DNA of 31,186 nt from Saccoglossus kowalevskii (taxonomy: Eukaryota > Hemichordata > Enteropneusta > Harrimaniidae): assembly GCF_000003605.2 (NCBI RefSeq), contig NW_003141762.1, positions 1 through 31,186 on the forward strand, given 5' to 3'. Every line of letters starts with the position of its first letter. Position 1 is the stretch's first letter. The notes below the pieces were generated by a model. The model did not search any database and was not told the origin of the DNA. It saw nothing but the letters and a program-made list of their open reading frames with translations. The position numbers and the translations under genes were made by a program. Of the stretch, positions 24,181 to 31,186 are shown piece after piece.

Positions 24181-24327
24181 TATTACTACACCAGTCTATT
24201 TCCACTCACTTTGATATGTCTACACCAGTCTGTTTCTACTCACTTTGATATGTCTACACAAGTCTGTTTCTACTCACTTTGATATGTCTACACCAGTGTA
24301 TTTCCACTCACTTTGATATATCTATTC

Positions 24328-24911
24328 CAGTCTATTTCCACTCACTTTGATATGTCTACACCAGTCTGTTTCTACTCACTTTGATATGTCTACACCAGTC
24401 TATTTCCACTCACTTTGATATGTCTACACCAGTCTGTTTCTACTCACTTTGATATGTCTACACCAGTCTATTTCTACTCACTTTGATATGTCTACACCAG
24501 TCTATTTCTACTCACTTTGATATGTTTACACAAGTCTGTTTCTACTCACTTTGATATGTCTACACCAGTCTGTTTCTACTCACTTTGATATGTTTACACC
24601 AGTCTGTTTCTACTCACTTTGATATGTCTACGCCAGTCTATTTCCACTCACTTTGAGATGTCTACACCAGGCTATTTCCACTCACTTTGATATGTCTACA
24701 CCAGTCTGTTTTTACTCACTTTTATATGTCTACACCAGTCTGTTTCTACTCACTTTGATATGTCTACACCAGTTTGTTTCCACTCACTTTGATATGTCTA
24801 CACCAGTCTATTTCCACTCACTTTGATATGTCTACACCAGTCTGTTTCTACTCACTTTGATATGTCTACACAAGTCTGTTTCTACTCACTTTGATATGTC
24901 TACACCAGTCT
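24328..24911 (+). repeat. About 0.58-kb block shared with 28281-28864
   Basis: Offset 3,953 bp. Both copies contain TTTACACAAG, CTACGCCAG (24631 and 28584, the only CGCC sites in the window), and a modified cassette G in which the third unit starts TGTCTACACC rather than TGACTACACC. After CAGTTTG both pass to CTATTTCCA units without CTAAC or CTAG units. This is a distinct lineage of cassette G limited to the right-hand third. Confidence 0.75.
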
Positions 24912-25750
24912 ATTTCCACTCACTTTGATATGTCTACACCAGTCTGTTTCCACTCACTTTGATATGTCTACTCCAGTCTGTTTCTAGTCACTTTGATATG
25001 TCTATACCAGTCTGTTTCCACTCACTTTGATATTACTACACCAGTCTATTTCCACTCACTTTGATATGTCTACACCAGTCTATTTCCACTCACTTTGATA
25101 TGTCAACATCAGTCTGTTTCTACTCACTTTGATATGTCTAAACCAGTCTATTTCCACTCACATTGATATGTCTACACCAGTCTGTTTCTACTCACTTTGA
25201 TATGTCTACACCAGTCTATTATTTTTAGTCACTTTGATATGTCTACACCAGTCTATTTTTTAATCACTTTGATATGTCTACACCAGTCTATTTCCATTCA
25301 CTTTAATATGTCTGCACCAGTCTATTTCTACTCACTTTGATATGTCTACACCAGTCTGTTTCTACTCACTTTGATATGTCTACACCAGTCTATTTCCACT
25401 CACTTTGATATGTCTACACCAGTCTGTTTCTACTCACTTTGATGTGTCTGCACCAGTCTGTTTCTACTTACTTTGATATGTCTACACCAGTCTATTTCCA
25501 TTCACTATAATATGTCTGCACCAGTCTATTTCTACTCACTTTGATATGTCTACACCAGTCTGTTTCTACTCACTTTGATATGTCTACACCAGTCTGTTTC
25601 TACTCACTTTGATATGTCTACACCAGTCTGTTTCTACTCACTTTGATATGTCTACACTAATCTATTTCTACTCACTTTGATATGTCTACACCAGTCTGTT
25701 TCTACTCACTTTGATATGTTTACACCAGTCTGTTTCTACTCACTTTGATA

Positions 25751-25988
25751 TGTCTACACCAGTCTATTTCCACTCACTTTGAGATGTCTACACCAGGCTA
25801 TTTCCAATCACTTTGATATGTCTACACCAGCCTGTTTTTACTCACTTTTATATGTCTACACCAGTCTGTTTCTACTCACTTTGATATGTCTACACCAGTT
25901 TGTTTCCACTCACTTTGATATGTCTACACCAGTCTATTTCCACTAACTTTAATATGTCTACACCAGTCTATTTCTAGTCACTTTGATA
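25751..25988 (+). repeat. Cassette G, isolated right-hand full copy
   Basis: All seven markers are present in order, with two local changes: CCAATCAC in the second unit and TGTCTACACC instead of TGACTACACC opening the third. Downstream CACAAG, TCTGCACC-CTTTTTC and TCTGCACC units follow as in the dense domain at 7.84-13.19 kb, over 12 kb away. It leads into the block shared with 3435-4515. Confidence 0.8.
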
Positions 25989-28900
25989 TGTCTACACCAG
26001 TCTATTTCTACTCACTTTGATATGTCTACACAAGTCTGTTTCTACTCACTTTGATATGTCTGCACCAGTCTTTTTCTACTCACTCTGATATGTCTGCACC
26101 AGTCTATTTCCACTCACTTTGATATGTCTACACCAGTCTGTTTCCACTCACTTTGATATGTCTACACCAGTCTATTTCCACTCACTTTGATATGTCTACA
26201 CCAGTCTGTTTCCACTCACTTTGATATGTCTACACCAGTCTGTTTCTACTCACTTTAATATGTCTACACCAGTCTGTTTCCACTCACTTTGATATTACTA
26301 CAGCAGTCTATTTCCACTCACTTTGATATGTCTACACCAGTCTGTTTCTTCTCACTTTGATATGTCTACACAAGTCTGTTTCTACTCACTTTGATATGTC
26401 TACACCAGTCTATTTCCACTCACTTTGATATGTCTACACAAGTCTGTTTCTACTCACTTTGATATGTCTACACCAGTCTATTTCCACTCACTTTGATATG
26501 TCTACACCAGTCTGTTTCCACTCACTTTGATATGTCTACTCCAGTCTGTTTCTAGTCACTTTGATATGTCTACACCAGTCTGTTTCCACTCACTTTGATA
26601 TTACTACACCAGTCTATTTCCATTCACTATAATATGTCTACACCAGTCTATTATTTTTAGTCACTTTGATATGTCTACACCAGTCTATTTTTTACTCACT
26701 TTGATATGTCTACACCAGTCTATTTCCATTCACTTTAATATGTCTGCACCAGTCTATTTCTACTCACTTTGATATGTCTACACCAGTCTGTTTCTACTCA
26801 CTTTGATATGTCTACACCAGTCTATTTCCACTCACTTTGATATGTCTACACCAGTCTGTTTCTACTCACTTTGATATGTCTACACCAGTCTGTTTCTACT
26901 TACTTTGATATGTCTACACCAGTCTATTTCCATTCACTATAATATGTCTGCACCAGTCTATTTCTACTCACTTTGATATGTCTACACCAGTCTGTTTCTA
27001 CTCACTTTGATATGTCTACACCAGTCTGTTTCCACTCACTTTGATATGTCTACACCAGTCTGTTTCTACTCACTTTGATATGTCTACACCAGTCTATTTC
27101 TACTCACTTTGATATGTCTACACCAGTCTATTTCCACTCACTTTGATATGTCTACACCAGTCTGTTTCTACTCACCTTGATATGTCTACACCAGTCTGTT
27201 TCTACTCACTTTGATATGTCTACACCAGTCTCTTTCTACTCACTTTGATATGTCTACACCAGTCTATTTCTACTCACTTTGATATGTCTACACAAGTCTG
27301 TTTCTACTCACTTTGATATGTCTGCACCAGTCTATTTCCACTCACTTTGATATGTCTACACCAGTCTGTTTCCACTCACTTTGATATGTCTACACCAGTC
27401 TATTTCCGCTCACTTTGATATGTCTACACCAGTCTGTTTCCACTCACTTTGATATGTCTACACCAGTCTGTTTCCACTCACTTTAATATGTCTACACCAG
27501 TCTGTTTCCACTCACTTTGATATTACTACACCAGTCTATTTCCACTCACTTTGATATGTCTACACCAGTCTGTTTCTACTCACTTTGATATGTCTACACA
27601 AGTCTGTTTCTACTCACTTTGATATGTCTACACCAGTCTATTTCCACTCACTTTGATATGTCTACACCAGTCTGTTTCCACTCACTTTGATATGTCTACT
27701 CCAGTCTGTTTCTAGTCACTTTGATATGTCTACACCAGTCTGTTTCCACTCACTTTGAAATTACTACACCAGTCTATTTCCACTCACTTTGATATGTCTA
27801 CACCAGTCTAGTTTCCACTCACTTTGATATGTCTACACCAGTCTGTTTCTACTCACTTTGATATGTCTACACCAGTCTATTTCTACTCACTTTGATATGT
27901 TTACACCAGTCTGTTTCTACTCACTTTGATATGTCTACACCAGCCTGTTTCTACTCACTTTGATATGTCTACACCAGTCTATTTCCACTCACTTTGATAT
28001 GTCTACACCAGTCTATTTCCACTCACTTTGATATGTCTACACCAGTCTGTTTCTACTCACTTTGATATGTCTACACCAGTCTATTTCCACTCACTTTGAT
28101 ATGTCTACACCAGTCTGTTTCTACTCACTTTGATATGTCTACACCAGTCTATTTCTACTCACTTTGATATGTTTACACCAGTCTGTTTCTACTCACTTTG
28201 ATATGTCTACACCAGCCTGTTTCTACTCACTTTGATATGTTTACACCAGTCTGTTTCTACTCACTTTGATATGTCTACACCAGTCTATTTCCACTCACTT
28301 TGATATGTCTACACCAGTCTGTTTCTACTCACTTTGATATGTCTACACCAGTCTATTTCCACTCACTTTGATATGTCTACACCAGTCTGTTTCTACTCAC
28401 TTTGATATGTCTACACCAGTCTATTTCTACTCACTTTGATATGTCTACACCAGTCTATTTCTACTCACTTTGATATGTTTACACAAGTCTGTTTCTACTC
28501 ACTTTGATATGTCTACACCAGTCTGTTTCTACTCACTTTGATATGTTTACACCAGTCTGTTTCTACTCACTTTGATATGTCTACGCCAGTCTATTTCCAC
28601 TCACTTTGAGATGTCTACACCAGGCTATTTCCACTCACTTTGATATGTCTACACCAGTCTGTTTTTACTCACTTTTATATGTCTACACCAGTCTGTTTCT
28701 ACTCACTTTGATATGTCTACACCAGTTTGTTTCCACTCACTTTGATATGTCTACACCAGTCTATTTCCACTCACTTTGATATGTCTACACCAGTCTGTTT
28801 CTACTCACTTTGATATGTCTACACAAGTCTGTTTCTACTCACTTTGATATGTCTACACCAGTCTGTTTCTACTCACTTTGATATGTCTACACCAGTCTAT

Positions 28901-29239
28901 TTCCACTCACTTTGATATGTCTACACCAGTCTCTTTCTACTCACTTTGATATGTCTACACCAGTCTATTTCTACTCACTTTGATATGTCTACACAAGTCT
29001 GTTTCTACTCACTTTGATATGTCTGCACCAGTCTATTTCCACTCACTCTGATATGTCTACACCAGTCTATTTCCACTCACTTTGATATGTCTACACCAGT
29101 CTGTTTCTACTCACTTTGATATGTCTACACCAGTCTGTTTCTACTTACTTTGATATGTCTACACCAGTCTATTTCCATTCACTATAATATGTCTGCACCA
29201 GTCTATTTCTACTCACTTTGATATGTCTACACCAGTCTG

Positions 29240-30461
29240 TTTCTACTCACTTTGATATGTCTACACAAGTCTGTTTCTACTCACTTTGATATGTCTGCAC
29301 CAGTCTATTTCCACTCACTCTGATATGTCTACACCAGTCTATTTCCACTCACTTTGATATGTCTACACCAGTCTGTTTCTACTCACTTTGATATGTCTAC
29401 ACCAGTCTATTTCCATTCACTTTAATATGTCTGCACCAGTCTGTTTCTACTCACTTTGATATGTCTACACTAGTCTATTTCTACTCACTTTGATATGTCT
29501 ACACCAGTCTATTTCCACTCACTTTGATATGTCTACACCAGCCTGTTTCTACTCACTTTGATATGTCTACACCAGTCTATTTCCACTCACTTTAATATGT
29601 CTACACCAGTCTCTTTCTACTCACTTTGATATGTCTACACCAGTCTGTTTCTACTCTCTTTGATATGTCTACACCAGTCTGTTTCCACTCACTTTGATAT
29701 GTCTACACTAATCTATTTCTACTCACTTTGATATGTCTACACCAGTCTATTTCCACTCACTTTGATATGTCTACACCAGTCTGTTTCTACTCACTTTGAT
29801 ATGTCTACACCAGTCTATTTCCACTCACTTTGATATGTCTACACCAGTCTCTTTCTACTCACTTTGATATGTCTACACCAGTCTATTTCTACTCACTTTG
29901 ATATGTCTACACAAGTCTGTTTCTACTCACTTTGATATGTCTGCACCAGTCTATTTCCACTCACTCTGATATGTCTACACCAGTCTATTTCCACTCACTT
30001 TGATATGTCTACACCAGTCTGTTTCTACTCACTTTGATATGTCTACACCAGTCTATTTCCATTCACTTTAATATGTCTGCACCAGTCTGTTTCTACTCAC
30101 TTTGATATGTCTACACTAGTCTATTTCTACTCACTTTGATATGTCTACACCAGTCTATTTCCACTCACTTTGATATGTCTACACCAGCCTGTTTCTACTC
30201 ACTTTGATATGTCTACACCAGTCTATTTCCACTCACTTTAATATGTCTACACCAGTCTCTTTCTACTCACTTTGATATGTCTACACCAGTCTGTTTCTAC
30301 TCTCTTTGATATGTCTACACCAGTCTGTTTCCACTCACTTTGATATGTCTACACTAATCTATTTCTACTCACTTTGATATGTCTACACCAGTCTATTTCC
30401 ACTCACTATGATATGTCTACACCAGTCTGTTTCTACTCACTTTGATATGTCTACACCAGTC
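29240..30461 (+). repeat. 646-bp-period duplication (19 units)
   Basis: About 575 bp from 29240 recurs at 29886. Shared markers in order: CACAAG, TCTGCACC with CACTCTGA, CCATTCACTTTAATA (29415 and 30061), CACTAGTC, CAGCCTG, CACTTTAATA followed by CTCTTTCTA, CTACTCTCTTTGA (29651 and 30297) and CACTAATC. The rare TACTCTCT pair makes recent duplication likely. The second copy differs by CACTATGA near 30408. Just after it, at about 30470, one T is inserted (CTACTTCACTTTGA). Confidence 0.8.
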
Positions 30462-30747
30462 TGTTTCTACTTCACTTTGATATGTCTACACCAGTCTATT
30501 TCCATTCACTATAATATGTCTACACCAGTCTATTTCTACTCACTTTGATATGTCTACACAAGTCTGTTTCTACTCACTTTGATATGTCTGCACCAGTCTT
30601 TTTTCTACTCACTCTGATATGTCTGCACCAGTCTATTTCCACTCACTTTGATATGTCTACACCAGTCTGTTTCCACTCACTTTGATATGTCTACACCAGT
30701 CTATTTCCACTCACTTTGATATGTCTACACCAGTCTGTTTCCACTCA

Positions 30748-31186
30748 CTTTTATATGTCTACACCAGTCTGTTTCTACTCACTTTGATATGTCTACACCA
30801 GTTTGTTTCCACTCACTTTGATATGTCTACACCAGTCTATTTCCACTAACTTTAATATGTCTACACCAGTCTATTTCTAGTCACTTTGATATGTCTACAC
30901 CAGTCTATTTCTACTCACTTTGATATGTCTACACAAGTCTGTTTCTACTCACTTTGATATGTCTGCACCAGTCTTTTTCTACTCACTCTGATATGTCTGC
31001 ACCAGTCTATTTCCACTCACTTTGATATGTCTACACCAGTCTGTTTCCACTCACTTTGATATGTCTACACCAGTCTATTTCCACTCACTTTGATATGTCT
31101 ACACCAGTCTGTTTCCACTCACATTGATATGTCTACACCAGTCTGTTTCTACTCACTTTAATATGTCTACACCAGTCTGTTTCCAC
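30748..31186 (+). repeat. Block shared with 7935-8373, truncated by window end
   Basis: Offset 22,813 bp. Shared order: TTTTATA junction, plain unit, CAGTTTG, CTAACTTTAATA, CTAGTCAC, CACAAG, TCTGCACC-CTTTTTC, TCTGCACC, alternating units and a CTCACATTGATATG unit (8308 and 31121). The match still holds at the last base, so the true right limit lies outside the window. The last unit is incomplete, ending CTGTTTCCAC. Confidence 0.75.

Larger units (their letters stand above)
1..31186 (+). repeat. 34-bp satellite tandem array filling the window (about 915 units)
   Basis: Direct reading shows a 34-bp unit repeated head to tail without a break. Units begin at 1, 35, 69 and so on, staying in exact 34-bp register to 3094, where the first length variant occurs. 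The conserved ends are TGTCTACACCAG (unit positions 1-12) and CTCACTTTGATA (23-34). Position 16 (G, A, T or C) and position 21 (T or C) are the commonest variable sites; rarer diagnostic changes are A6G, C10A, C10T, T13G, T13C, C14T, C23G, C23T, C25A, T29C, G31A, G31T and T33G. All units share one orientation; I saw no inverted block. The plus-strand unit has 14 T, 9 C, 7 A and 4 G, so it is pyrimidine-rich with about 38% GC. Both window ends lie inside the array. Family and function are unknown to me; satellite DNA of a eukaryote is the inference. Confidence 0.97.

Noticed and set aside
1-31186. CRISPR array
   Set aside because: The period of 34 bp leaves no spacer: units abut directly, and differences between them are point variants at fixed positions rather than unique inserts.
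1-31186. Repeat-protein gene (long coding tandem repeat)
   Set aside because: The unit length breaks the frame and each plus-strand frame meets TGA. On the minus strand each unit carries TAG (in GAGTAGAAA and TGTAGACA), so no long frame survives.
1-31186. Telomeric or simple microsatellite repeat
   Set aside because: The unit is 34 bp of mixed composition and contains no TTAGGG-like or other known telomere unit; T runs do not exceed seven bases.
1-31186. CENP-B box in the units
   Set aside because: The CENP-B box needs CG-containing TTCG and CGGG cores. The units are almost free of CG and none of the six CG sites I saw lies in such a context.
1-31186. Transposable element insertion or inverted segment within the array
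   Set aside because: I saw no non-repeat sequence longer than a few bases and no reverse-orientation unit (TATCAAAGTGAG) on the plus strand.
1-31186. Assembly artefact produced by copying one read
   Set aside because: Not fully excluded, but copies of each block carry private differences and sit in different contexts, which simple duplication of assembled sequence would not give. Copy number and order should still be treated with caution.

Overview
The whole 31,186-base window is one uninterrupted satellite-like tandem array. The unit is 34 bp, always in the same orientation, and about 915 units fit in the window (31,186/34 is roughly 917; a few units are 32, 35, 36 or 37 bp). A typical unit is positions 1021-1054: it opens with TGTCTACACCAG (unit positions 1-12), has a variable middle with G/A/T/C at position 16 and T/C at position 21, and closes with CTCACTTTGATA (positions 23-34). 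The array runs off both ends of the window, so neither edge nor any flanking unique DNA is visible. I found no protein-coding gene, RNA gene, mobile element, CRISPR array or promoter. The organism cannot be named from this. The length, the layered repeat structure and the near absence of CpG point to satellite or large-minisatellite DNA of a eukaryote. I do not recognise the unit as a named family.

The array is not a simple repeat. Units fall into recognisable variants that recur in fixed orders, so it has higher-order structure. Two ordered cassettes stand out. Cassette G is a run of seven units marked by GAGATG, CAGGCTA, a CCTGTTTTT...TTTTATA unit, a plain unit, CAGTTTG, CTAACTTTAATA and CTAGTCAC. 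Cassette P starts with a 37-bp unit (CTATTATTTTTAG), then a 35-bp unit (CTATTTTTTA), then CCATTCACTTTAATA, a TCTGCACC unit and so on. Cassette G is packed into about 7.84-12.7 kb and occurs more sparsely at 2.1, 4.6-5.4 and 24.6-28.8 kb. Its CTAACTTT marker is absent from 12.7 to 22.8 kb, where CTCTTTCTA, CAGCCTG and CACTAGTC variants dominate instead.

Layout: 1-3094 mixed units with a short 272-bp (8-unit) tandem at 1055-1598; 3095-7840 cassette P alternating with G fragments, including a rearranged stretch at 4602-4873; 7841-13190 dense cassette G higher-order repeats with spacings of 340, 374, 714 and 1054-1088 bp; a composition switch at about 13190; 13190-22316 cassette P plus CTCTTT-type units; 22317-24180 a tandem pair of 888-956 bp; 24181-29240 mixed P and G; 29240-30461 a 646-bp-period duplication; 30748-31186 a copy of 7935-8373 cut by the window end. 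Blocks of 0.4-1.1 kb that share rare variants recur at distances of 0.6 to 23 kb. This is what unequal exchange and segmental amplification within a satellite array would leave. All copy boundaries and identities here were read by eye and are approximate to about one unit.
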